This document shows positions 7,894 through 16,583 of a DNA stretch of 58,063 nucleotides, piece by piece. The stretch spans positions 1 through 58,063 of the forward strand of contig CAYQMF010000028.1 of NCBI GenBank assembly GCA_964418595.1. Reading direction: 5' to 3'. Below the pieces are notes generated by a model, which was not told the origin of the DNA, made no database searches, and saw only the letters and a list, made by a program, of their open reading frames with translations. How positions within the stretch are numbered: position 1 is the first letter of the stretch; each line of letters opens with the position of its first letter. The position numbers and the translations under genes are program-made. The DNA is from CAYQMF01 sp964418595 (GTDB lineage Bacteria > Planctomycetota > UBA1135 > UBA2386).

Positions 7894-9390
7894 TTGACCG
7901 ACAAGCTCGCCCAAGACCGCGTGCAGAAGCTCGATGCTCTGCGCAGCAAGGGGATCGATCCCTTCCCCGCCCGCGTCCCGACCCCCGGGCCGATCGCCAA
8001 GTGCCTCGCCGACGTCGCTGAGCACGAAGGTTCCATCGTCGTCGTCGCCGGGCGCCTCACGCAGTTCCGCGACTTCGGCAAGCTGCGCTTCTCGCACCTG
8101 CACGACCGCACCGGGAGCATCCAGATCGGGTTCGAGCGCGACGCCCTGCCGCAGTTCTGGCCCGACCGCAAGCTGGTCGAGGCCGGCGACCACGCGGTGA
8201 TCCGCGGGCGGCTCGGCAAGACCCAGAAGGGCGAGCCGACGATCTGGGCCGACGAGGTGATCCTGGCGAGCAAGTCGCTGCGCCATCCGCCAGAGAAGTG
8301 GCACGGGCTCACCGATGTCGAGATCCGCTACCGGATGCGCTACGTCGACCTGTTCGCCAACGCCGACGCGCGGCGGGCGTTTCAGGTGCGCGCCCGCCTG
8401 CTCAGCGAGATCCGCGCGTTCTTCACCGGGCTCGGCTACATCGAAGTCGAGACCCCGGTGCTGCAGCCGATCTTCGGCGGCGCGACGGCGCGGCCGTTCA
8501 CCACCCACCACAACGCGCTCGACATGCCGCTCTACCTGCGCATCGCGCCGGAGCTGTACCTCAAGCGCCTGCTGGTGGGCGGCATGGAGCGGGTGTTCGA
8601 GATCGCGCGCGTGTTCCGCAACGAGGGGATCAGCACGCGGCACAACCCCGAGTTCACCATGCTCGAGAGCTACGAGGCGTGGGCGGACTACCGCGACATC
8701 ATGGCGCGGGTCGAAGGCCTGTTCGGGCACCTCGTGCAGACGGTGCTCGACGGCAACGGCAAGGTCACCTTCCGCGAGCGCGAGTACGACCTCACTCCAC
8801 CGTTCCAGAAGCGCCGCTACCTCGACCTGTTCGCGCAGCACAACGACGGACTCGACTTCTTCGACGGCAACGCCGTGCGCGCGCGGGCGGCGGCGCTGGG
8901 CCTCGAGCTCGACGGGCGCAGCGACCTCAAGCTCGCGGGCGACGTGTTCGAGGCCACCGTCGAGCCGCACCTGACGGGTCCGGTGTTCGTGTACGACTAC
9001 CCCAAGGCCATCTGTCCGCTGGCCAAGGCCAACGCCGAGGACCCGCGCGTCGCCGAGCGCTTCGAGCTGTTCGTGGGCGGGATGGAGATGGGGAACGCCT
9101 TCTCCGAGCTGAACGACCCCATCGACCAGGAGGCGCGCTTCCAGGAGCAGCTCGCCGACAAGGACGACGAGTCGCCGTCGGTGATGGACATCGACTACGT
9201 GACCGCGCTCGAGTTCGGCATGCCGCCCGCCGGCGGGCTCGGCATTGGCATCGACCGGCTGGCGATGCTGCTCACCGGCAACGCTTCGATCCGCGACGTG
9301 GTGCTCTTCCCGCTCCTGCGCCAGGCGACGGAGGCCGGTGCGGGCGATGCCGCGCCCGGTGAAGCCGCCACCCCCGCCAAGGACGCCTGA
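7894..9390 (+). CDS. lysS: Lysine--tRNA ligase (class II)
   Basis: Charges tRNA-Lys with lysine. The 498-residue product has the N-terminal OB-fold anticodon-binding domain (VVVAGRLTQFRDFGKL, LHDRTGSIQIGF) and the class II core. Motif 1 is around GYIEVETPVLQP, motif 2 is FRNEGISTRHNPEFTMLE and motif 3 is GLGIGIDRLAML. The first plausible start is TTG at 7894 (TTG ACC GAC AAG); no ATG or GTG in this frame lies close to the conserved N-terminus. The last 20 residues are an Ala/Gly-rich tail. It is two bases upstream of the first Lol permease gene, an order seen in several other phyla. Confidence 0.95.
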   Translation: MTDKLAQDRVQKLDALRSKGIDPFPARVPTPGPIAKCLADVAEHEGSIVVVAGRLTQFRDFGKLRFSHLHDRTGSIQIGFERDALPQFWPDRKLVEAGDHAVIRGRLGKTQKGEPTIWADEVILASKSLRHPPEKWHGLTDVEIRYRMRYVDLFANADARRAFQVRARLLSEIRAFFTGLGYIEVETPVLQPIFGGATARPFTTHHNALDMPLYLRIAPELYLKRLLVGGMERVFEIARVFRNEGISTRHNPEFTMLESYEAWADYRDIMARVEGLFGHLVQTVLDGNGKVTFREREYDLTPPFQKRRYLDLFAQHNDGLDFFDGNAVRARAAALGLELDGRSDLKLAGDVFEATVEPHLTGPVFVYDYPKAICPLAKANAEDPRVAERFELFVGGMEMGNAFSELNDPIDQEARFQEQLADKDDESPSVMDIDYVTALEFGMPPAGGLGIGIDRLAMLLTGNASIRDVVLFPLLRQATEAGAGDAAPGEAATPAKDA

Positions 9391-9392
9391 CC

Positions 9393-10781
9393 TTGGGCAC
9401 AGCGTTCTCGTGGTTCCTGGCGCTGCGTTACCTCGTGAGCCGGCGCGTGACCCTGCTGGGTGTCATCGGGATCGCGGTCTCCGTGTGGGCGATGATCGTG
9501 GTGATCGCCGTGTTCTCCGGCTTCATCGGCGAGATCCGACGCGGCATCCACAACGCCTCTCCCGACCTCGTGCTCACGGGGATGACCGCGCCCTGCGACT
9601 TCGCCAAGGTCGCGCCGGTCCTGCGCGCGGTCGACGGGGTCGCTTCCATCGCGCCGCGGGTCGAGCACTACGGCATCGTGTACGGGTACGGCTACCACGA
9701 CCGCTTCGTGCAGACCACGCGCGCCGTCGAGACCGGCCAGCTCTCGCGCAACTTCGTGCGCCTGGTCGGCGTCGACTTCGCCGCCGAGTCGGCGACCACG
9801 CACCTGCGGGCCTGGGTGGCGGCCGCCCCGGAAGGCCTGCGCGTCGATGATCCGGAGCGGCCGTTTGTGATCTCGGCGGAACGGATGGCCAACGCCGGCA
9901 ACGCTCCCACCGTCGGCGCGCGCGTCGGCCAGCCCGACGGGATGCTGATGAGCGCCCGCCGCCTCACCCGCGGCGAACCCATCGAGATCGGCAGCCGGAT
10001 CGACGTGGTGTCGGGCCGCTTCGCCACCGCGGCGGCCGGCTCGGCGCTGAGGAAGAGTCGCCACCCCACCGTGCTGACCGGCGCGTTCGCCAGCGGACAC
10101 CGCACCTTCGACGAAGGCGCGGTCCTCGTCGACCTCGAGTTCCTGCGCCGCATGCTCGGCTTCGGCGCCGACGAGTCGGAGGTCGAGCTGTGCACGCAGG
10201 TCGCGGTGCGCGCCGCGGACGGCGTCGATCCGCACGCGCTGGCGCGGCGCATCGAGAAGGCCGTGGCCGGCACCTGTGGCGGGGCCGTGCTCACCTGGGA
10301 GGAGCAGAACGCAACGTTCCTCGGCGCCGTGGGCCGCGAGCGCACGATGATGAAGGTCTGCCTCTTCGCGGTCATGCTGGTCGCCGGGTTCCTGATCTAC
10401 GCGACGCTGCACATGATGGTCGTCCAGAAGACCCGCGACATCGGCGTGCTCACCGCGATGGGCGCGACCCCGCGCGGCGTGCAGACGATCTTCCTGCTGT
10501 GTGGCGCGACCATCGCGCTCGTCGGCGCGAGCGCCGGCGTCGGGCTCGGCGTCGCGTCGGCCGTGTACCTCAATCCGCTGAACGACCTGGTGCACCGGGA
10601 GTTCGGCGTCGAGCTGTTCCCCACCGCGGTGTACGCGCTCGACAAGATCCCGTACGAACTCGACCCCGCCTGGATCGCGCAGGTCGCCGTCGCCGCGATG
10701 TCCCTCGCCCTCGTCGTCGCGTGGTTGCCGGCGCGACGCGCGGCCCGACTCCGGCCGGTGCAGGCCCTCGCCCACTCCTGA
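9393..10781 (+). CDS. lolC: Lipoprotein-releasing ABC transporter permease (LolC/LolE family)
   Basis: An inner-membrane subunit of the Lol exporter, which extracts lipoproteins bound for the outer membrane. It has 462 residues with one N-terminal transmembrane helix (WAMIVVIAVFSGFIGEI) and a large periplasmic MacB-like domain (about 45-315). Three C-terminal FtsX-type helices follow, beginning near MMKVCLFAVMLVAGFLIYA, with the conserved cytoplasmic loop VVQKTRDIGVLTAMGATPRG. The start is a TTG two bases after the lysS stop, so translational coupling is likely. Whether it is the LolC or LolE equivalent cannot be decided here; the symbol is by order only. Confidence 0.88.
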   Translation: MGTAFSWFLALRYLVSRRVTLLGVIGIAVSVWAMIVVIAVFSGFIGEIRRGIHNASPDLVLTGMTAPCDFAKVAPVLRAVDGVASIAPRVEHYGIVYGYGYHDRFVQTTRAVETGQLSRNFVRLVGVDFAAESATTHLRAWVAAAPEGLRVDDPERPFVISAERMANAGNAPTVGARVGQPDGMLMSARRLTRGEPIEIGSRIDVVSGRFATAAAGSALRKSRHPTVLTGAFASGHRTFDEGAVLVDLEFLRRMLGFGADESEVELCTQVAVRAADGVDPHALARRIEKAVAGTCGGAVLTWEEQNATFLGAVGRERTMMKVCLFAVMLVAGFLIYATLHMMVVQKTRDIGVLTAMGATPRGVQTIFLLCGATIALVGASAGVGLGVASAVYLNPLNDLVHREFGVELFPTAVYALDKIPYELDPAWIAQVAVAAMSLALVVAWLPARRAARLRPVQALAHS

Positions 10782-10783
10782 CC

Positions 10784-11476
10784 ATGACCGAGATCCTGCG
10801 CGCTGCCGCCGTCACCAAGAGCTATCGCCTCGGCAAGCGGGAGATCCCCGTCCTGCGCGGCGTGGACCTCGCCGTCGAAGAAGGCGAGATGGTCGCCCTG
10901 CTCGGGGTGTCGGGCGCCGGCAAGTCGACCCTCCTGCACGTGCTCGGGCTGCTCGACGAGCCCACCGCGGGCGAGGTGCTCTTTGCCGGCGAACCCGTGC
11001 CCAAGCGCTCGGCCCGGCAGCGGGCGAAGCTGCGGCACAGCCACATCGGCTTCGTCTTCCAGTTCTACCACCTGATCCCCGAGCTGACCGCGCTCGAGAA
11101 CGTGCTGCTCGGGCAGATGATGTTCACCGGGCCGTTCTCGTACTGGCGGCAGCGCGTGGCGCTGCGCGCCCGCGCGATGGCCTTGCTCACCGAGGTCGGC
11201 CTCTCCGAACGGCTGGGCCATCGACCCTCCGAGCTGTCGGGCGGCGAGAAGCAGCGGGTCGCGATCGCGCGCGCGCTGATCGCCGACCCCCGCGTCATCC
11301 TCGCCGACGAGCCCACCGGCAACCTCGATTCGGAGACCGCCGCCGACGTGCTGCGCCTCCTGTTCCGAATCAACCGCGAGCGGCGCATCGCGTTCCTGCT
11401 CGTGACCCACAACGGGGAGCTGGCGACGCGCTGCGACCGCACCGTGCGGCTGCGCGACGGCCGCGTGGTGACCTGA
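10784..11476 (+). CDS. lolD: Lipoprotein-releasing ABC transporter ATPase
   Basis: A 230-residue ABC ATPase that should power the flanking permeases. All motifs are present: Walker A GVSGAGKST, Q-loop in FVFQFYHLIPELTALENV, signature LSGGEKQRVAIARAL, Walker B VILADEPTGNLD and the H-loop VTHN. The stretch FYHLIPELTALENV is typical of the LolD/MacB/FtsE subfamily. It starts at the ATG at 10784, two bases after the preceding stop. Its stop overlaps the ATG of the next permease (TGATG), so all three subunits should be made together. Confidence 0.93.
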   Translation: MTEILRAAAVTKSYRLGKREIPVLRGVDLAVEEGEMVALLGVSGAGKSTLLHVLGLLDEPTAGEVLFAGEPVPKRSARQRAKLRHSHIGFVFQFYHLIPELTALENVLLGQMMFTGPFSYWRQRVALRARAMALLTEVGLSERLGHRPSELSGGEKQRVAIARALIADPRVILADEPTGNLDSETAADVLRLLFRINRERRIAFLLVTHNGELATRCDRTVRLRDGRVVT

Positions 11477-12792
11477 TGTACCGCTGGTTCCTCGCGCTCC
11501 GCTACCTGCTGCAGCGGCCGATCAACCTGCTCGGGATGCTCGGCGTCATGCTCGGCGTGTGGGCGCTGATCGTGGTGGTGTCGATCTTCTCCGGCTACAT
11601 CGCCGAGGTGCGCGACCACATCCGCGCCACCACCGCCGACGTGACCGTGTTCGGGCTGTCGCCGGATTCGTCGTTCGCGCGCGTGCGCAAGATCGTGGAG
11701 GCCGACGCCAACGTCCTGCACTGCGCGCCCCGCATGGCCTGGGTCGGGCTCCTGCACCCGACCACGGCCAAGGCGCCACGCCCGCCCGATCTCGTGGCCA
11801 ACGCCGAGATCGGCGAGGACAGCCGCTTCGTGCACCTCCTGGGCGTGGACCCGCAGGCCGAGCTCCAGGTCTCCGGCCTGCGCGACTGGCTCGCTGCGGT
11901 CGAGGCGCCGGAGGTCCGCGTCGCGCCCGAGACGCTGCTCGCGCCGCGCGGCGAACAGCCCGCGCTGCTCCTGAGCGAGCGACGCCTGCAGCTCGAAGGC
12001 CTCGTCCCCGGCGACAAGGTGCGCGTGACTTGTGCGCGCCTGCACAGCCGCGTGGGGCAGGACCTCGAGGCGGAGGACCTCGACTACGCGGTGCAGGGCG
12101 CGTTCGCCAGCAAGTACGTGCTCTTCGACGCGAGCACCACCTTCGTGCACATCGACACGCTGCGCCGGCTGCTGGCCACCAGCACCGCGGATGCGTGCAA
12201 CGTGGTGGCGGTGCGGCTGCGCGATCCATCCACCGACGCCGCGACCGCGAAGCGCCTGGAGCGGGCGCTGTCCGCCGAGTTCGGCTTCGACCTGTACGTG
12301 CAGAACTGGGAGCAGACGAACGCCACGTTCCTCTCGGCGGTGGATCACCAGCGCTCGCTGATGAAGCTCGTGCTGTTCGTGATCATGGTGGTCGCGGCGT
12401 TCCTGATGTTCGCGACCCTGTCGATGATGGTGACGGAGAAGGTCAACGACATCGGCATCCTCACCGCGATGGGCGCCAACCGGCGCGGTGTCATGCAGGT
12501 GTTCCTGAGCTGCGGGCTGGCGATCGCCGGGGTCGGCACGGCGCTGGGGATCGGACTGGGCTGCCTGAGCGCGATGTACCTCGATGCGTTCAACACCTGG
12601 GTGCGCGGCGCCTTCGACGTCGACCTCTTTCCCACCACGATCTACAACCTCAAGCGCGTGCCCTACGCGCTCGACCCGGTGTGGATCGGACAGGTGGCGT
12701 CGATGGCGATGGGCGTGAGCGTCGTGGTGTCGGCGCTGCCGGCGTGGCGGGCGGCGCGCCACGATCCGATCGCGTCGCTGCGCGAGGACTGA
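11476..12792 (+). CDS. lolE: Second lipoprotein-releasing ABC permease (LolC/LolE family)
   Basis: A 438-residue paralog of the product of 9393-10781 with the same layout. It has an N-terminal helix (WALIVVVSIFSGYIAEV), a periplasmic domain at about 40-290, and three C-terminal helices with the loop VTEKVNDIGILTAMGANRRG. The ATG shares a base with the lolD stop. Two distinct permeases around one ATPase match the heterodimeric LolCDE arrangement, as against single-permease (LolF) systems. The LolC/LolE assignment is by position. Confidence 0.88.
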   Translation: MYRWFLALRYLLQRPINLLGMLGVMLGVWALIVVVSIFSGYIAEVRDHIRATTADVTVFGLSPDSSFARVRKIVEADANVLHCAPRMAWVGLLHPTTAKAPRPPDLVANAEIGEDSRFVHLLGVDPQAELQVSGLRDWLAAVEAPEVRVAPETLLAPRGEQPALLLSERRLQLEGLVPGDKVRVTCARLHSRVGQDLEAEDLDYAVQGAFASKYVLFDASTTFVHIDTLRRLLATSTADACNVVAVRLRDPSTDAATAKRLERALSAEFGFDLYVQNWEQTNATFLSAVDHQRSLMKLVLFVIMVVAAFLMFATLSMMVTEKVNDIGILTAMGANRRGVMQVFLSCGLAIAGVGTALGIGLGCLSAMYLDAFNTWVRGAFDVDLFPTTIYNLKRVPYALDPVWIGQVASMAMGVSVVVSALPAWRAARHDPIASLRED

Positions 12793-12842
12793 ACGGGACC
12801 GGCCGTTCAACTTCCGGCCATCGCGCATACGATCTCGCCTCC

Positions 12843-13208
12843 ATGCGGGCTTCCACCCCGGCCACCCGGTTGCTGCTGCCCATCCTGCTGGCGATCCTGC
12901 TGGGTCTCGGGGGGTGTGCAGGCACGCCGGCGCCCGGCCTCGTGGCCGAGACGGGCGCGTCCCTCGGTCGCCTGCGGGACCGGATCGACAAGGCGGTACG
13001 GCTGACCCCAGGACCGATGCAGTCCTTGTCCCCGACCAAGATGTTCGGCCAGCTGCGGGAGAGCGTCGCCGCGATCCCGGACACGTTCCGCTTCCACACG
13101 ACCCTGCTGCCCGACGCCTCGGACTTCGGCCGGCTGCTGGCCCCGCCGGACGCTGGCTGGCGGCCGACGACGCTGAGCGAACGCTTCGTGAGCCGGTATC
13201 GATTCTGA
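12843..13208 (+). CDS. Small predicted lipoprotein next to the Lol exporter
   Basis: A 121-residue protein with a signal peptide (LLLPILLAILLGLGGC) ending in a lipobox, Leu-Gly-Gly-Cys at about 25-28. The residue after the lipidated cysteine is Ala; in the E. coli rule this permits outer-membrane sorting. The mature part is short and unrecognised (SLGRLRDRIDKAVRLTPGPM, then TTLSERFVSRYRF). It begins 50 bases after the second Lol permease on the same strand. It may be a client or periplasmic helper of that exporter; this is inference from position only. Confidence 0.75.
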   Translation: MRASTPATRLLLPILLAILLGLGGCAGTPAPGLVAETGASLGRLRDRIDKAVRLTPGPMQSLSPTKMFGQLRESVAAIPDTFRFHTTLLPDASDFGRLLAPPDAGWRPTTLSERFVSRYRF

Positions 13209-13273
13209 CCCGCGCGCGCCGGGGCGACTCCTGGAGGCTCGCACGACGGGCGACTCCCGCGTAGACAGGCGCC

Positions 13274-14860
13274 ATGCAGCGGTCCTGGTTCCTCCCCCTT
13301 CTCCTCCTGCCCGCCGTCGCGGCGCAGGCGACACAAGCCCTCCCGCCCGACTGCGCCAAGGGCGCGACGCACATCACCGAGGCCCGCCTGCGCGAGTTCC
13401 TCGGCGCGCTGGCGTCGCCGGAGTTCGCCGGGCGTGGCACCGGGCAGCCCGGGTTCGAGCGGGCGGCGCGCTACGTGGCCGACCACTTCGCGACCCTCGG
13501 ACTCGAACCGCTGGGCGACGAGGGCACGTTCTGGCAACGCGTGCCGTGGACGCAGGTCAGCGCCAACGCCGAGAAGAGCGGGATCGTCGCGACCCTGGGC
13601 CAGCAGGAGGTGAAGCTCGGCGTCGCCGACCTCGCGGGCACCATCGCGTTCAAGCAGGAGGCGAAGGGGCAGGCCGTGCACGTCGTCATCGGCGACCCCA
13701 AGAAGCTCGAACTCATCGAGGGGGCACTCACCGACTCCGTCGCGTTCGTCGAGTTCCCCGGCGTCGTGCTGGACGAGGCCTTCGCCGGCAACGCGCGCCG
13801 CGACTTCGGCCGGCTCCTCCAGACGCTGCGCACGGCGGGGGCGACCGGTGTCGTCGTGATCGACGACGCACGGTTCGCGCGCCTGGGAAGGCTCACCGGA
13901 CCGGCCAGCCCCGGTGCCGGCGCGCCCGCCGCCAGTCGCGCGGCGAGTCGCACCCCCAATGAGCTGTACATCACGCGGGCCCAGTTCGCGCGCATCGACG
14001 CCCTGGCGGGCGTCGCCGGCGATGCCGCCGGCGACGGGGTCGTGCGGCCGCTGTCCGGCGTGCAGATCGCACTTACCATCGAAGTGGAGAACGCCCCCGC
14101 GCCGGCGTTCAACGTCGTGGGCCGGTTGAAGGGCAGCCATCCGACACTCGCCGCCGAGTGCGTCGTCATCGGCAGCCACCTCGACCACCTCGGCATCCAG
14201 GGCGGTGTGATCCACCCTGGCGCCGACGATGACGGATCCGGGTCATCCGGCGTGATGGCGCTGGCGGAGGCGTTCGCGAAGAACCCGGTCCGACCGCCGC
14301 GCAGCATCGTCTTCGTGGCGTTCTGCGGCGAGGAGCGCGGGCTCATCGGCTCACGGCACTTCTCGAACAACCCCCCGATCCCGCTCGAGTCGATCGTCGC
14401 CGAGCTGCAGATGGACATGATCGGGCGCAGCGAGGAGGGGCGCGGCGAGAAGGCAGCCGACAACCTCAACTCCGTCCACCTCGTCGGCACCGAGAAGCTC
14501 TCGCGCGACCTGCACGCGCTGTGTCTCGACACCAACGCCAAGTACGGCGGGTTCGACCTCGAGTGGGACGAGGAGGACGTGTTCTTCCGCAGCGACCACG
14601 TGAACTTCGCGCGCAAGGGCGTGCCGATCGCGTTCTTCTTCACCGGCTTCCACGCCGACTACCACCAGCCCACGGACACGCCCGACAAGATCGACTACGC
14701 GAAGATGCGGCGGATCGCCACGTGGGTGTACGCCCTGGCCTTCGAGCTGGCGCAGCGCGATGCCCGCCCGATGGTCGACGAAGACCTCTGGCAGCAGAAC
14801 CGCGAGCAACTGCGCGGCCGTGGTGATCCCGCGGCGCCGCTCCGCAAGCGCGGCGGCTGA
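13274..14860 (+). CDS. Secreted M28-family zinc aminopeptidase
   Basis: A 528-residue exported metallopeptidase. The signal peptide (SWFLPLLLLPAVAAQA) is followed by an N-terminal region and a PA-type insert at about 100-260, then the M28 catalytic core. The two-zinc ligand set is visible: His302 in SHLDHLG, Asp near 319 in GADDDGSG, the catalytic/ligand pair Glu353-Glu354 in CGEERGL, Asp381 in MDMIG, and a late His in DYHQPTDT. It probably removes amino-terminal residues from peptides in the periplasm or outside. It stands as a single gene, converging on the next minus-strand gene with 20 bases between. Confidence 0.9.
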   Translation: MQRSWFLPLLLLPAVAAQATQALPPDCAKGATHITEARLREFLGALASPEFAGRGTGQPGFERAARYVADHFATLGLEPLGDEGTFWQRVPWTQVSANAEKSGIVATLGQQEVKLGVADLAGTIAFKQEAKGQAVHVVIGDPKKLELIEGALTDSVAFVEFPGVVLDEAFAGNARRDFGRLLQTLRTAGATGVVVIDDARFARLGRLTGPASPGAGAPAASRAASRTPNELYITRAQFARIDALAGVAGDAAGDGVVRPLSGVQIALTIEVENAPAPAFNVVGRLKGSHPTLAAECVVIGSHLDHLGIQGGVIHPGADDDGSGSSGVMALAEAFAKNPVRPPRSIVFVAFCGEERGLIGSRHFSNNPPIPLESIVAELQMDMIGRSEEGRGEKAADNLNSVHLVGTEKLSRDLHALCLDTNAKYGGFDLEWDEEDVFFRSDHVNFARKGVPIAFFFTGFHADYHQPTDTPDKIDYAKMRRIATWVYALAFELAQRDARPMVDEDLWQQNREQLRGRGDPAAPLRKRGG

Positions 14861-14880
14861 CCGCGCGGCGGGACCGCCTC

Positions 14881-15546
14881 TCAGCTCGCCTGCTCGCCGG
14901 GGCCGCGGTAGGGGCGCAACGCGCGCGGCGCGCCCAGCACCTCCATCCCGATCACCGCAGCGATCGCGTGCTTGCGGGAGAAAGCCACGCGGCGGGCACC
15001 GCCGCGGCCGGGCGCCGCGATGTGGTGCTGGAGCAGTCCGCCCACGGCCGTCTTGCCGATCTGGCTGCTCACCTGCGCCAGCTCCTTGGGCTCGGCGCGC
15101 TTGCGGGTGAGGTCCTCGCGAAGCTGGCCGACCGGGACCGTGGGAACGTGGATGTCCTCGTCGTCGCCGGTGTGCCGATCCCACGCGGACGTGCGCGCCT
15201 CGTCGCTGCGCGCGGGCGCCGGCGCGGGAGCAGGCGGCTCCGGCGCGCGACTCGGGGCGGGTTCCAGACCGAGCATCTCGCGCAGTTGCCGGGCGATCTC
15301 GTCGGGGCTCCGCGGTGCTTCGGCCTGCGGCGGTGCCGGCGCCTGCGCCGTGCGCGCCTCCTGCTCCCGCTCTGCCTGCCGCTGCTGGTCACGGAGCGCG
15401 TCGAACTCCGGGCGCGGCCGGGAGCGCGGCTGCGCCTGCCGCTTGGCGGCCTTGGTCGCCGCGCCAGCCAGCGCCGAGAACAGCCACCCAACCAGGATCA
15501 GGATCAGGATCGGGTTCTCGAACAGGAAGCGCAGGATCTGGTTCAT
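14881..15546 (-). CDS. Membrane-anchored Ala/Pro-rich protein downstream of floA
   Basis: A 221-residue protein I do not recognise. An N-terminal transmembrane helix (NPILILILVGWLFSALAGAA) is followed by a basic, charged stretch (RDQQRQAEREQEARTAQ), a Pro/Ala-rich linker, and a C-terminal part with GKTAVGGLLQHHIAAPG and a moderately hydrophobic AIAAVIGMEVLG. It starts three bases after the floA stop on the same strand. It is therefore probably the last gene of the NfeD-FloA operon and may be a structural partner in the same membrane domain. Confidence 0.75.
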   Translation of the reverse strand: MNQILRFLFENPILILILVGWLFSALAGAATKAAKRQAQPRSRPRPEFDALRDQQRQAEREQEARTAQAPAPPQAEAPRSPDEIARQLREMLGLEPAPSRAPEPPAPAPAPARSDEARTSAWDRHTGDDEDIHVPTVPVGQLREDLTRKRAEPKELAQVSSQIGKTAVGGLLQHHIAAPGRGGARRVAFSRKHAIAAVIGMEVLGAPRALRPYRGPGEQAS

Positions 15547-15549
15547 CGC

Positions 15550-16572
15550 TCAGCTCGTCGGCTTGCTCTCCGACCCGCCCTGGTCGCCGGCGATCTGGCC
15601 GCGCATCCTGGTGTCGGCCTCGATGTTGCGGAGCCGGTAGTAGTCCATGAGCCCCAGGTTGCCGGAGCGCAGCGAGTCGGCGACCGCGAGTGGCACCTCC
15701 GCCTCGGCGAGCACGAGCTTCGCCTTGTTCTCCATGAGCGACGCAGAGTGCTCCTGCTCGGCCGCGACGGCCATCGCGCGCCGCTCTTCGGCGCGCGCCT
15801 GGGCGACGTTCTTGTCGGCCTCGGCCTGATCGGCCTGCAGCCGGGCGCCGATGTTGTCGCCGACGTCGACATCGGCGATGTCGATCGAGAGGATCTCGAA
15901 GGCGGTGCCGGCGTCGAGGCCCTTCTTCAGCACGGTCTTGCTGATGCTGTCGGGGTTCTCGAGCACGTCCTTGTGCGTGGACGACGAGCCGATCGTGGAC
16001 ACGATGCCCTCGCCGACACGGGCGATGATCGTCTCCTCCGTGGCGCCACCGACCAGGCGCTCGATGTTCGAGCGCACGGTCACGCGCGCGCGCGCCAGCA
16101 CCTGAATGCCGTTCTTCGCCATCGCCGCGATCTTGCGCCCGGGCTCGGCCGGCGCGTCGATGACCTTGGGGTTCACGCAGGTCTGTACGGCTTCGAGCAC
16201 GTCGCGGCCGGCGAGATCGATCGCCGCGGCGCGGCGGAAGTCGAGGGCGATGTCGGCTCGGTGCGCGGCGATGAGCGCGGTCACGACGCGCAGGACGTTG
16301 CCGCCCGCGAGGTAGTGCGCCTCCAGTTCGCGCACGTTGACCGGAATGCCGGCCTGCACGCCGCTCACCAGCGCGCGCACGATCACCGTCGGGTTGACCT
16401 TGCGGAGCTGCATGCCCACGAGGTTGAGGATCCCGATCTTGGCCTTCGACAGGTAGGCCTGGATGTACAGGTTGATGAACTTGAGCAGGAAGATCGCGGT
16501 GAAGACCGCGAGGAAGATCAGCGCGCCGATCACCCAGTGGATGAGGTCTGCGAAGAACAGGGCAGTGGGCAT
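15550..16572 (-). CDS. floA: Flotillin-like protein FloA
   Basis: A 340-residue bacterial flotillin that scaffolds membrane microdomains. An N-terminal membrane segment (LIHWVIGALIFLAVFTAIF) is followed by the FloA-specific region (INLYIQAYLSKAKIGILNLV, MQLRKVNPTVIVRALV). The SPFH/PHB-like domain comes next, ending in a coiled coil (ARAEERRAMAVAAEQEHSAS) and an E/A-rich tail. Length and sequence fit the YqfA/FloA family. AGGAG lies eight bases before the ATG at 16572. The NfeD-like protease gene directly upstream overlaps nothing (11-base gap); flotillin plus NfeD is a well known pair. Confidence 0.93.
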   Translation of the reverse strand: MPTALFFADLIHWVIGALIFLAVFTAIFLLKFINLYIQAYLSKAKIGILNLVGMQLRKVNPTVIVRALVSGVQAGIPVNVRELEAHYLAGGNVLRVVTALIAAHRADIALDFRRAAAIDLAGRDVLEAVQTCVNPKVIDAPAEPGRKIAAMAKNGIQVLARARVTVRSNIERLVGGATEETIIARVGEGIVSTIGSSSTHKDVLENPDSISKTVLKKGLDAGTAFEILSIDIADVDVGDNIGARLQADQAEADKNVAQARAEERRAMAVAAEQEHSASLMENKAKLVLAEAEVPLAVADSLRSGNLGLMDYYRLRNIEADTRMRGQIAGDQGGSESKPTS

Positions 16573-16583
16573 GGGGATGACTC

